From Isoetes taiwanensis (Eukaryota; Streptophyta; Lycopodiopsida; Isoetales; Isoetaceae): a stretch of 64,000 nt of DNA. Positions 19,477 through 31,444 of this stretch are shown in pieces (the first letter of the stretch is position 1; each line of letters begins with the position of its first letter). A model generated the notes under the pieces. The model was given only the letters and a program-made list of their open reading frames with translations. It made no database searches and was not told where the DNA came from. A program made the translations under genes and the position numbers. The stretch covers positions 496,001-560,000 of the forward strand of contig JAJEKV010000136.1 in NCBI GenBank assembly GCA_021234155.1, in the 5' to 3' direction.

Positions 19477-22400
19477 CTACTTCTGCTTCCTAAAGGAAGA
19501 TTTAGAGAATGAAACGTCTGGGTTTCTGCTGTAAGAGCGGTTTGTTACAGCACCAGGTGAGCGACCTGATATGCTCCATAAGGATTCAGCCTTGTTTGCA
19601 GCCGCTGTTGGTTGTAATCCAGGCTTTGCTTTAAGAATGGAATGCTTAGGGGTTTTGCTCATGCCATTAGCCAAAAGCCATCTGGATCCTGACTGCTGCT
19701 GCTTTTGATTGGCCCAGATTTTATTCTTGTTATCTTTACTTTCTTCATTCGCTTTAAATCCAGACATATGAACTCCCACAATCTTAAATTGGGGTCCTTT
19801 GTCATCTTGCTTGATCTCTTCCTTGTCTTTATTATCTCCTTTAAAGCTGATTGTTTTCCAAATTTTTGGTCTTGGTGGCACCATGACACGCTCTGCCTGG
19901 ACTAAAGCCATCATTGGAGCACCAACTGGCTCATAATTCCGAAGGGGATCTCGCAATTGGACAAGCATGGCTAAAGTCAATGTGTCTCCCATTAAGCCTC
20001 CTTGCTCTGTATTGCTTCCCTCACCTTTGTTTTTGGAAACAATAATATCTTTATGAGCAGCATTATGAACATTAAGGATTGCAAGAGTTTTTTCATTGTT
20101 CTCTAGTCCATCATAAACGCCTGCATCCAGCCGCATCCACTCATCCAAGGAAATACCCATGGACATTAAGCTACTATCATCGTCCTGTTCGTCTGCTTCT
20201 GAGCCAATTATATTTTCACCCTTTCGACCTTCAAGCCTGGAGACATCACTCCATGGTAATGCATCAACAGTGTAAGGAGCATCTTCCTCAGCCATATCTG
20301 CTTGGATCTTCAGTCCTTCCATTGCCAATGCTTCAATTTGTTGCATGGCCATGGGAGCAAGTTCATCCAGGGATAAAAATTCTTCACCTTTGTTACCCGA
20401 CGTAGCATGCTTTGCCATGACCTCTGTTACTGAACCTGAACTGGTCTTCAGAGCAGATGAACGATGATTAAGTAAAGTTCCGTCTGTAATGGATTTGAAA
20501 TTACCTCCAGCAGTTTCTGTGGCAGTTAAATACCTACAAAAATAGTGTAAAGACTTTGATAAAAGGAGATGAAATGCCATATTCAGATGCAGCCAATGAC
20601 TATACTTTCCTTCCTCAATAGTATTTCTATCCAAAGTAAATAAATATTCTTTAAATGTAAGGTGTAAGCTTAGGTGTCTTTGTAACTGTGGTCTAACAAG
20701 AAAGATCATTTCTACATGTCTCAAAGAGCGGCAATGGTGTGCTCAACATCACGCATTATGGGTATGATTCATTTAACCATGCATTTATTTTATTGGTGAG
20801 AACATGCAAAGGAATGCAAGATCAGCAACTTTGGATGTTACAAGCAAATGATCACAGCCCAAGCAAGAGATTATACTTATTGTCAAGCATGGGATATAGA
20901 ACATACCTTTGCCCATGTGCAACATGTTGTCCCTCCAAGGCAATTTGATGGATGCTTTTCCCTGTAATGTCCTCCAGTGGCATAGCGTGAGTGGCGTGAA
21001 GTGCTAAGTCATCCATGCCTGTGGCAGCCAACTTTCTTAAGATATCCAGTGCACTAGAACCCATATCTATGGGTACTACTATGGGCTTTGAAACATGCAT
21101 CACGAGGTTACTACTATTTCTACTTTGAACAAAATGAATAGGATCCATAGACCTCAGCAATCCACCATCATTAGTAGGGATAACTGCACCAAGACCATAA
21201 GCCAAAGGAGGCGGCTCTGTAATGTCCATTACATCACTAAATGAACCAGGGAGCCTTGAAGATGATTTTGGTGGCACATTTTGAAATACTTTTTCATTTA
21301 AACCCCATTCCTGCATGAGTGCTTCTGTTTCAGCATCCTCCAGCATTTTAGCTCGGGCTTTGCTCCACATCATTTGCTTGGCTTTCTGAAGCTCTGTCTC
21401 TGCTGCACTCATAATTTCAGACAGTTCAAAGTCATCAGGGTCATCAAAATAGTGTCCTGTAGAAGAAGTCCCACCTCCTGATATTTCAGTTTCATCTAAC
21501 ATCGCCTGGTCCTCTATAGCTGTTTCCCTACCTTCTGGAATGGAAATATTGAGGCCAAGGCCTCCTTCAAGCAGAGCTTCTTGCTCAAATTGTTTCAATA
21601 ACAAGGCCCTGGGAGACTCAGGCTCACTGTCAGATCCAGGAATTGATGTTGTTTCCTTTCCTTCCTCCAGCATATGCAAGAATTCTCCTGCTACTTGATC
21701 AGCTTCATCGTCAACATTTATTGCTGAATTAGTAGATTGTTCATTTGCGAAAGGCATAACTCCAATCTCTCTTGACTCATCATCAAGTCCTTTTTTTAGC
21801 ATTGATTCAATATCCTGATCTAAATTGTTCAGTGTTCTTTCCATTTCTTCTAATTGTCCAGAGAGACTGCCTTCTTTCACCCCTTCAGAATTGTCGATAT
21901 CTTGTAGGGTTCCAGTAACCTTCATCTCCTGAGTCACTGTATCAACCTCTATTTCCTTCTCAACATCTTTACCTTGATGCTGTAGGTGTGTATTATTCTC
22001 TGTCAGCAAACTCAATTCCACACCCTGGTCAACTACAACAAAATCAGACCCTTCTTCATAATCTTCTTCTTCTTCCTCAAAAAGGACTTCAGCTTCCTTT
22101 CGCTGTTGCTCTTTGCCTGTTGCACGTATGGAATCCAAAGGTTTCTCTAACTTACTTGAATTCCTAGTGTCCAATGATGAATAATCAAGCTGGTCAAAGA
22201 CATTGAACTTGGAATTCAGTTTAGCAGGATTGGACTTGATAGAAACAACTTCATCTTCCAGGCTTAGGTGCTCAATAGGGTAATCTGAAAGGTCTGTTGC
22301 AGGCTCTGACATAGCTGGTGAGTACATGCTTGACTTGGAAGGTTTTAACTTCATGTGAGGAGAGTTGGGCATACTATTAAAGTTTCTTGTTTCACTCAGA

Positions 22401-23266
22401 AATGGGTTCTGAGGTACTAACCTCATGCTTGAATTGCCTGCTCGTCTGGTATCCTTATCCACAAATTCATACCCAAATGTAACCATAAGACTGCCTCCCT
22501 TGGCCTTTCCTGATAAGCTAAAAGATGTACTCCACTGATCAGGTGTCGCTTTGTCGTCTGCTGTTTCAGGCAAAAGACGACTCAGATCAATTTTGTGCTT
22601 GCCAAGCTCTAATCCATCTACATCAGGAGCAGTTACAGAGATGGTGAAAGACTTGGCCATGTATTTGATTTCACCAGTGGATTTCTTAGAACCATAAACA
22701 GAGCATTTTACGTAGAGAATTTCTTCAAACTCAACAGACCCAAGATGAACTCGAGCTGGAGAGGTATGAGTAGCCACCTCATGGTGTTTAAGATGGACCT
22801 GAAGACGCAGACCATTGGTGGAGGCAGGAAGATTGTCAATGGCACGCACATGAGCAGAAAACTCACACAAGTTCCGCTGCTGCCCTATATGGGCCAGGGC
22901 TCTGAAGGGCTTCCAGTTCCACAGACTGTTCTTCTTCTCTGCAGGAGCCCCAAGCTTTTTGCTGAAGTTTATATTGTCTTCTAACCATTCAGGAAACTCG
23001 TCCTCTCTTGTCTCAAGGTCTTTTTTGGGATCTATAGCAGAAATGGAGTGCCTAGCATGCCGACCTCGAATTGGTTCGTCAATCATGGGGGTGTTGGAGA
23101 CATTTCCTGCTTCGCTTATACGCCGATCCCTTCTGGTTCTTCCATGCTCTGAAGCATTGGATCCACCTTTGTACAGAGCCTGACTCAGTGCTTCCAGCTC
23201 CTGCAAAAGCTGCCCACCTGATTCTGCTCCCTTCTTCTTGTTCGCCCCCGTCTTGGAGCTTACCAT
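19477..23266 (-). CDS. PMI1: PLASTID MOVEMENT IMPAIRED 1 (PMI1)-like protein, two exons
   Basis: Exon 1 runs 23266-20907 and exon 2 20533-19477, separated by a 373-base intron with AAAG|GTATGT and TTTGTAG|G borders. The joined frame is kept (GQR-YLTATE), giving 1138 residues. Near residues 80-240 is an NT-C2 domain: FRALAHIGQQRNLCEFSAHV, GLRLQVHLKHHEV, VEFEEILYVKCSVYG. A long acidic, low-complexity middle follows, then the conserved PMI1 C-terminal region (PIVVPIDMGSSALDIL, LDELAPMAMQQIEALAMEGL, MGISLDEWMRLDAG, LTLAMLVQLRDPLRNYEPVG, MMALVQAERVMVPP). In Arabidopsis PMI1 and its relatives are cytosolic/plasma-membrane-associated and are needed for blue-light chloroplast positioning via short actin filaments, and for nuclear positioning. 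The protein is longer than Arabidopsis PMI1 (about 840 residues), chiefly in the middle. It appears intact. Confidence 0.93.
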
Positions 23267-24081
23267 TTCTACAAATTGGACAATACTCTGGCCCTTTAAA
23301 TTTAGAGCATTCAGATTTAGAACAAATTCAGATCAACCTCTGATCCTGGAGCCCATTTTTGCAACTGAGGAATGAATGACTGATCTGAAATGGATTGTTG
23401 TTGAGGCTGTTGGGAAGGACAATTTGTGTGGAGAAGAATGGCAGAGGATAAGCTTATGGGTTTTGACATTTTTGTTTTTAGATGTAAAAATTTGGGCCTT
23501 TGGTTTGGCAACAAGACACCAGAGCGGGGTCATGGACGAAAGGAAGGGAGGAAGAATTGCGATGAATGGATGCCGTTGCTCCATTACAGAAGGTGGACTT
23601 GTTCTTGCGTCAAGACACACACATGGGTGGGCCACTTGGTTTAAGTGTTTGCTCATCAAATGTTTTCCTTCTGTCCTGCAAGCGCAAACGTTCTTTACTA
23701 CACATGGGCATTTTTAATGCTTGATAGAATGCTTCACAGTGTTTTAGCCCTTTCCTCGTTATTGCTCGTTATCTGCCAACTCCTTAGCCCAAATAGCCAT
23801 TTGAACTCTACCACATAAATGAACTATTTGAAGTGATTAAGGCCCACCAAGGAAGGGATAGGAATTTCTTGTCTTGTTTTAGCTTTGGCTTATAAACCCA
23901 ATTTGGAGAACACAACACCACCATCCTCATTGGGTATTGTAGATTACGTGATAACATTAGCCATTCCATTATCCAAGAGGCAACCTGTTTCATCTATTAT
24001 TAATTGAAAAAGATTTTGTTTGTTTCTTTCTTTTAAAAGCACTCATCCCAAGTGGTATACATAGACTTCAACACGGTTTCC
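23267..24081. other. upstream region of PMI1
   Basis: The likely PMI1 promoter and 5' UTR lie here. Overlapping short frames on both strands (23317-23717) show no domain. No TATA element could be assigned with confidence. Confidence 0.35.
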
Positions 24082-25101
24082 ATTATAATTCTTTTTTTTT
24101 TTTTTGAAAAACTGTGTCATCAATATATTAAAAGAATGATAATGTTACAAAGCAAGTGAGGAAGAAGGAGAAGCTGCCAAAGAGGCAAATGATACCCGAC
24201 ACTCCACAACAAACTCACGTAGAAAAACTACAACTCTCCCATGTTTTGCATAAACCCAGGCCATCACCATCTACAACACCCAAGAAGTCATGCCAAATGG
24301 CAAACTTCCGCTCTACTAATCAGGGAACACCGGAAAGCTTTGAAATAGCTTGTACCGAAGTCGAGGAATCGAGAGGGCTTTGCGTTTCTTTGAATCCCCT
24401 CAAAGATCCACAAATGGCCGCTTCCAAATCAGCCACACCAACCAAGCCGCGACGGATGCAAGGCTTGTCGCCCCAAGAGCGCCAAGCACCGGGATACACA
24501 TGAAGCAAAGAAGCTGGCGGCTAGTCAATCTCACACAAAGCAGCCCCGACCCAATCCCAGTACACGCAAGTGAGGGCATAAAACCGCACAATGCTCCACG
24601 CCTCACGATGAAGGCCACAACAAGGGCAGAGGGCTCACACCCGGCCTAAAGCCCGACTCACAAGGGCATTCACCCCGATACAGCGGTGCACCACTTGCCA
24701 CGAAGCAACCTAACCAGCCCGTGGGGGAAGTGAACTCCATGTCCACGCCCAAATTGAGCGCCATCGAACCCTAAGCTGCAGAGACCACTTGCACGAAGGG
24801 TGCGAGTGTCATGAATAGCCAAGACATTAACAAGACCGCACAAAACAAGAAGACACCACATCCGGATGAATGAGGGGCTGTAGGTATGTGTAGCGGAATA
24901 CTCCCCGCCACTTGTTCCCAGATAGCCCGGTCACTGCCCCTCAGGCGAAAGTGAGCTCGAAAGAACTCCCACGAAGCTAGCTGACCACCCCAATACCAAT
25001 CCTCCAAGGTGAGCCTGGCCAGCTCGCCCTCCGGGCCGTGATCAGAGCATGCAAAGTGGCGATAAAGGGCAAGTGCGAAGGGGGAGTTTATTATAATTCT
25101 T
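24082..25101 (-). mobile_element. 5'-truncated LINE with poly(A) tail and target-site duplication
   Basis: The 12-base sequence ATTATAATTCTT occurs at 24082-24093 and again at 25090-25101 and flanks the insert. Directly inside the left copy is a run of about 14 T, the poly(A) tail of an element lying on the minus strand. Minus-strand translation gives fragments of a reverse-transcriptase zinc-finger region (zf-RVT): SDRAIWEQVAGSIPL, WQVVHRCIGVNALVSRALG, CPCCGLHREAWS and a run ending YWDWVG, the usual C-x2-C ... H-x-x-x-C pattern of plant LINE C-termini. Only the last 1 kb was inserted. Its family differs from LINE A, which ends in ATTC/TATTC repeats. Confidence 0.85.
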
Positions 25102-25498
25102 GATTCTCAAGTTCGATTTAGTTCTTTATTCACTGTTGAATTTGGTGGAATACTTGATTTGCATATGAGCTGTGTGGACACAACACCAAAAAGACAGAAG
25201 GTGAAAAGACGAAACCCCCAGTAGGTAGGTTTCCATCTCAAGGGCACAGAACGCCATACATGACTGACAATCTAGTTTTCCAAGCGGATTTAAATAGAGA
25301 GCACTTATTATAGAGGAATGTGTAATGCCACATTTGTCATGTGCTTATAACTAGCAACATGATGCCATCACAGTTCCACCGAGTTAGAGGCAAAGATACT
25401 TGAAGTCGATTGCCTTGTAGAGATGGGGATGCGATTGACTAACATAAGAAAGAGAGTGCTTCCAAAGTTGTCAATGTCACACCAAGCCAAGTTATGTT

Positions 25499-25546
25499 CT
25501 ACAAGAAATTTATCAGGGCGGCCAAGGCTGCCGAGAACATTTCTCT
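25499..25546 (+). repeat. GC-rich hairpin, copy 1 of 3 (CACTA-end-like)
   Basis: CTACAAGAAATTTATC followed by GGGCGGCCAAGGCTGCCGAG and AACATTTCTC. The two arms AAGAAAT...and ATTTCTT enclose a GC-rich palindrome. CTACAAGAAA matches the inner part of CACTACAAGAAA, the common end of plant CACTA transposons. This copy has mismatches in the stem. Better-preserved copies lie at 53117 and 58533. Confidence 0.55.
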
Positions 25547-25921
25547 TCATCCTTTTGTCTATATGTCTTTGCTAAAAACACTTGTTAGAAATGCGAATTC
25601 CATGGTTTTGAGTGCTATTGTGATGAATACTTAAGTGTGTGAACTTAAATTCTATGGTTTATGGACTACAATTGTATCCAATTCTTTGGATATTTGTTTC
25701 TCAATTCATTTAGTTATAGAAATATAAGAGGGTACAAAAATAGAGGTAAAAATTAGATGTGTGTGTGTTTTTAAGGAAAAATATTCATTTAGTTCACATT
25801 CTTTCTTCATACTTCTTGACAATTTTAAACATTTACAATGAAAATTTTGCAAAAATGGAAGAACAAATGAATGATATAATCTAAATGCAGAGACAAAATT
25901 TCTTTCTAATCATCAGATTAC

Positions 25922-26031
25922 TCAAGACTAAGCCCATTTTATTTGCTTTTATGTTTACAGTTTTCATGGAAAATTATCAAGACTAAGCCCATTTTATTTG
26001 CTTTTATATTTATAGTTTTCATGGAAAATTG
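25922..26031 (+). repeat. 55-bp tandem duplication
   Basis: Two adjacent copies of a unit starting TCAAGACTAAGCCCATTTTA and ending CATGGAAAATT differ at only two or three positions. There is no coding content. Confidence 0.85.
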
Positions 26032-28259
26032 TAGTTTGGCCTTGCTCCTTTCCCTATTGTATATTCCTTTGCATGCAGTTAGGTGAAACTGGGCTCCTAC
26101 TTCAATACTACGAACATTTCAGAGATTGATGGACACCAGACAGATAAATAACTAGATCTATATACACATTTGTCTTACTGGATTTCAAAATGGAATGTAC
26201 ACCTAAATCCATGCAATATCAAAAGATCATTCTTGCTGAGCTTGTTTAAATTTCCACTGAGAAAGCTCAATCAAAAAACCTCAGAACATGAATCGACAAT
26301 TGCCTATAATGTTGGACGTCAATTGAGAGTCCATGAACAAAATGGTTAAAAACATCACCAACCACCTTAAGAAAAAAAACCGTAGATTTCAAACCTCAAT
26401 ATACAGAATTATAATGAGTAAACACAAGAAAAGGTGACGATTGTGTATCTAATCATGGCATAACCGTGTTTTATGCTCCATTCTATTTTATGTTCCATTC
26501 CAACTTCAGTGAAATAAACTCCTGGATGAAAGGGAAGAAAAACATCATTTACCTAATGAACAAACCAAGTTTTATCAAAGAAATTAGAGAAAAAGCCTGG
26601 AAGAAAACAACGCAGATAGATTTCATCCAAAACATTTGGAGGCTTGCTGTCTGTTAAAATATGCCCTTCAGTCAAATGAATTGTTGGAACTAGAATCTAG
26701 GCAAAACAATGCAAGTCTAAGAAGTTATGCAGTGGTGGGAGACGGTGCTCAGTTTGGGAAGCCTAGAGTCTGCGTTGGGTTTTCAATCAATAGATATAAA
26801 GAACAGGCTCGGAGCTGCTGGAGATGGACATGCTAGAGATCATCCTCTTCATGCCATACTCTGTTAATGCTAAATGATGGACTTTTCAAATATACATCTA
26901 TGAACATAAGCAGTGCATTCAACATCCATAAGATCCAAGGATCTGCAAGAAAAAACTATCACAGTTTAGCTCTAACAAAGAATCATCCGAAGGATATCTC
27001 CATCCAAGAAAAACTTGGTGATATCCTGCTTACCTCATGGCTTTGTAACAATTTTTAAAGCCAGAGTTTGTGCCGGAATTATTTTTGGGAAGCAAAGGGA
27101 TATGCATTTTGTATTTGGCCCCAATTCGAGCAAGCAGAAGGATACGTCCTAGAATTGTCAATAGTGCCTTGCAATTTGCAGATTGGCTGATGAGCTTCCT
27201 GTGACAAAAGATTGCACCTGATGCCAGTGCTAAATTTGGGATAAATTCATCTTTCCTGCATATGAATTCAAACCTACAGGCAGGCTTCAAATATGATCCT
27301 GCCACTGCAGAGACCACTATCTTGCTAATGGCATAGCTCTTAAAGCAAAGCAAGATTTTTTGGTCTTTTGATATCTACCTGCTCAGGCCATGTCTTGCAG
27401 CATAGAGAAAACAGGCAACTGCAGCTATGGCAAAACCCTATGATCAGATGGGGCAGTTATGGCGCCAGAAGCTCTTCCCTTGCGAGCAGTGCTATTTTTT
27501 TTTCTATTTTTTCCCCGATGATTCAGAATCTTTAGGTAATGCAAGACTGAAGTAGATGGATTTACCGGATTTCGTTGCTCTATAGCAACCTGCCCGATGA
27601 TCGATCATTTGTCAGGCTCAAGATGCAAGGCAGTCGAATGAAGCTTCAAATTAACCCCAGGGACAGACCTGGACCGCGTCCTATTTCAACGTGTCCTCTT
27701 GCATTCTTTTTAAGCACTCTTTTTAATCCTCTCTCTATATTTTTTTCCCCCGGACAAATGTATGACAGGTGTCATCTAAATGATAAGGAATATAGGATAA
27801 TATTCTCAAAGCATCTTGTCTATAGCAATTATATAGTTTAGATAATGAAGGATATGTGATATGAGTTATTTTGCTCCTACAATGTCAACAAGCTCAGTAA
27901 TGTAAAAGCAATTAAAATCATGAAAATTGGCACAATTTCTTTCACAAATTAGACTCTGATTTAAGAATACAGCAAGCAGTCAACCTTTTGCTCAATCCCA
28001 TCTATGATAAAATGCAACCGAACTAGGTTTTTATCAAGATAGATTTATATTCTGGCTTAACCTTAGAATAGATTTATACTTTGATTGGGCTCTTAGCAGA
28101 CAGCTTGCTAAGGTAGGTTATAGCTTACTAAGGTAGGTTACAACTGTAAGACAAGCAAGGGTTTATATCCATTCTATCATCTCAAGAAATTTGCCTTAAT
28201 CCTTTTATGAGTTGAAAAATCTGGACTCTTTACTTAGAATCCGACCGAACCCTTTTGAA

Positions 28260-29590
28260 CAGATCCAAGTTCGTCTGGTGTGATGTTTCAACATAATATA
28301 TGGTGTGAATATGTATATTATACTGCCACATCTCAAGTACATGTCAACCCCAACGACCAACGACATGTACACGGCAACCATATAGGGTTGTACCCGGGAA
28401 TATAACCATTGGAACCATTAACATGTGCATATAACCCACTGCCACATGGCATAGGCCTAAGTGGCCTTTTAAATTCCACCCTTAAAAGCAACACGTTAAA
28501 AGGAGCGAGAAACCCTAAAAGTGTCCCTTTCAGATTCCAGTCTTCAGAGCTCGCATTGCACAAGTGACAGACCCATTCTGACTTGCCAGTGTCTGTGGAG
28601 CTTACTTTCCCAAGCAGATTGCCAAGAATCAACCATCTCGAGTCATCATGACAACATGGATGCCGTCCGAGGACTTGAAACAAGCCAAGGATCTGGTATG
28701 TGGTCGATCTGTTATGCAATGCCAGCTTTCCGACCGGCATTAAGCCGAGTTTGTATCTTCTCTTAGCCTTAGAGGACCTCTAGATCCCTAAATCTCAGCC
28801 TCTAATGAACAAACCTAACCATGTATATTTAGAGTAGATAGATTAGACCTTTACTCTGTTATTTCAGTTCATTGGATGATATTTTATTGCTCTGTGCGCA
28901 CCTCTTGTGTATTGGGAAGGGGTATAGAGACCCAAAGCCTTGTAGATGATGTTCCTAGATAGCCTCTTTAGTGCCCAATAATTGCGGCCTATGCATAGCA
29001 GACCGCCTGGCTGTGGATGGCATGGTTAGGCTGGCTGATAAGGAAGGCTTGTCCGGCTACAGTTGATCCCTCTGGTGCTTAGCGATGGCCGGGGAACGTT
29101 GTGCGCTAGGCCGAATAGTTTGCCACTGAGTGTGGAACAAGGTATGGGCTCGACACCTCCTAGGTAATGCGCCGCCTCAGTGGGGTTCAATTCGTAAACG
29201 AGCAGTGGCTCTCTAGCTCGCCTGTAGTTGGCATGGACCTTCTGGAGGGGAGTGATCCCTTCCTGCCTCGTCGGGACTGGGGAGATGCAACCCAGGAATA
29301 GTCCCTCTGACTATGCACCCGGCAGGCTACGGTCACATCCCCAATACTTTTCAGCCTATCTGCAAAATATGCATAGGTGGGGCGGATGGAGTGGACTTCC
29401 CAACGACCATGTTTTTATGCCAGCCAAATCCATTTGCCACTCAGTCAATCCTCACGAGTCTGAGCCTTGGGTAGGATTTCCCTTCTTTGTTGATGCTACT
29501 GATATTGTTGTTCAGATGTTGTGTTATGGTGAGCCACCATTCGAGATGGATATGTATTTTATGTGATGGCATGTGCTTATATTTTATGCG
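28260..29590. other. GC-richer repeat-like block, possibly LTR-derived
   Basis: The segment is clearly more GC-rich than its surroundings and has no long open frame apart from a motif-less 112-codon frame at 29228-29566. Its composition, short direct echoes (GGTAGGTTA twice at 28110-28140) and lack of coding suggest an LTR or other repeat. Two ends could not be paired, so no class is assigned. Confidence 0.3.
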
Positions 29591-29614
29591 CTTTCGCAGC
29601 TAGGTAGATCTCGA

Positions 29615-30402
29615 CACTAGAAGAAAATCCCTACCATTGCAATGCTTTTTGAAACATTTTTTACATTAAATTAATATTATAATATAAGTTTAAAACAACG
29701 TTTCAAATTAGTAATGTAAGGGTCAGGTGAAACGCATTACACATTTGAAACGCGCTGCAAGTTTGTAACGAGTTTCAAAGTTGCAACACATTTCAAATGT
29801 GTAATGCGTTGCAAATGTGAAACACATTACAGTTTTTATATGCATTTCAATTAACTGAATATGAAATTTTTACTAATTTGTCAAAGTGTTTCAAAGCATT
29901 TCAAAAATGATACTACTATTAGAAATACTTAAAGGTTCTAAAATTAAAAGAATGTCAAAAGAACAAAACATAAAATATGTCGCGCAAGACACGTTGCATG
30001 ATGCAAGTTATATATAAATGAAACAGAAGTACAAAATGTTACAAAGCTATCAACAGTCAAGTTTATTCAGAAGACTGTTATAAAGCTATCAGCAGGCATA
30101 GCTGCCTGCAGCTCCACTTCCACCGTAATCATCATAATTTTGATTTCCAAGAATGTCATCATTTTCAATATTATGTATTGGATCTTCAGTATCATCTTCT
30201 ACTTCCATATCATCCAAGAATAGGAGTTGCTCAACTACCTACAAAATATGTACATGAAATTTAATGATACAAACTTAAAAATAATTTTGAAAAGCTAAGA
30301 AACTTGTACCTTTTGATCATTCTCCTCTATTGGCCATATTCCATGTTGTGGAAGGTATCCCTGGTAAAACCTTCAACCTCAATGGTTTAGAACCTTCAGG
30401 TT
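29615..30402 (-). mobile_element. CACTA-like transposon end with last exon of its gene
   Basis: CACTAGAAGAAAATCCCTAC at 29615 matches the terminal motif of plant CACTA (En/Spm) elements. It is followed to about 29860 by short, alternately oriented repeats of GAAAC/GTTTC and CATTAC/GTAATG-type units, as expected for a subterminal region. A minus-strand exon (30238-30089) with a TTTGTAG 3' splice site reads VVEQLLFLDDMEVEDDTEDP and ends GSGAAGSYAC before a stop. This is the acidic C-terminal tail style of transposon proteins, but I cannot identify it further. The rest of the element is cut off by LINE A copy 2 at about 30403. Confidence 0.55.
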
Positions 30403-30595
30403 GCTTAAGAATAGAATAGAATAGAATAGATTTTTTATCGTCCCTGAGACCGATTGGCCTATGGGACCCAAACAAAAAGAGAGCAACAAGCGCATTACTG
30501 TCATGATTAAAAAACCCCCGCCCCGAAGGGTTTTCGAGGGAAAAACCTTGGCAGTAATAAGTATGCTAGCATGCTGTACAATTGTATCTGACAGT

Positions 30596-31159
30596 TCAAT
30601 ACCGTCCCGGAGGACACAACTGAGTCCGTGCATCCATAACCTCCTGGAGGTATGACCCCAACAAACCCACTGACGCCGTATTCAATAACTCATGCAACGG
30701 TTGGCCAGGCACTAGTAATCGAACATACCGCTCTCGGATGTGGGCAAATGCTGGGCAGATCTGGAGGGCATGACATTCATCCTCAATGGCGCCCTGGTGG
30801 CAACACTGGCAAAGCCTTTCCTCCCGTGCTTCCCGAGCCCAACGTCCTGTCTCAATGCGGAGACGATGTGCACCCGTGCGAATGGAAGCTATAAGTCTGC
30901 GCTTCTTCATGGGCAAATGGGTGTACAAGTATTGGTGTGGGCCTCTCGTGAGCCTAGGATTGACTTGCTGCTGATAGTGTGCCAGTTTAACGTGCATCAG
31001 AGCATCTGCATCCCAAAGCTTGCGAAAGAAAGTAGCATCTCGGTACAGCTTGAGTGCCTTGTGATCTTTCTTTGTCCTTACATGTATGCATCTGTTTGCC
31101 TGTACACCCCAGCGTGAGAACCACTGAGCTTGCTTGTCCTTCAGCAGGTTTTGAGGCAT
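30596..31159 (-). pseudogene. LINE A copy 2 C-terminal zinc-finger-like domain
   Basis: A 187-codon frame contains AHYQQQVNPRLTRGPHQYLY, a run ending TGAHRLRIETGRWARE, LCQCCHQGAIEDECHALQIC and a C-terminus close to the 3' UTR. The pattern C-x2-C-x6-D-E-x-H-x4-C is the zinc-finger-like module found after LINE RTs. The frame is longer than in copy 1, so this is the better-preserved half. Confidence 0.7.
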
Positions 31160-31444
31160 TGGGGACCCATCGCCATGGTCAAAGTAAGGTTGGGCAAACG
31201 TGTATCACCCATGGCGACCACCTTCTGGAAGTAAATGAGATGGCGTTCCAATGCAGCCCATTGAAGGGGTAGAAAACCTGTCTCCTGGAGTAGGATCTGG
31301 TATGGAACTGTGGACTTTACTCCAAGGGCTCGTGCCAAGAAGGCTTTCTGCACCTGCTCGAGGTCATTGCAGGTATTGAGGGATATCACCACACTTCTGC
31401 CCCATACAAGAGGACCGGCTCGACCAAGGCCGAAACAAGTGTGA

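Larger units (their letters stand above)
25102..28259. other. long gene-poor interval
   Basis: No gene could be supported. It contains a CACTA-like hairpin (25499-25546), a 55-base tandem duplication (25922-26031) and AT-rich sequence. A minus-strand frame at 27030-27353 (about 107 codons) has some protein-like segments but no recognised domain. Confidence 0.4.

Noticed and set aside
24156-25007. Plus-strand frames over the LINE with poly(T) start
   Set aside because: Antisense of the zinc-finger region; the poly(A) tail and target-site duplication fix the minus orientation.
27030-27353. Minus-strand frame of 107 codons
   Set aside because: No domain, no supported splice sites or start, and AT-rich flanks; could be coding but cannot be supported.
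29160-29215. Possible tRNA B box GGTTCAATTCG
   Set aside because: No matching acceptor stem or A box at tRNA distance.
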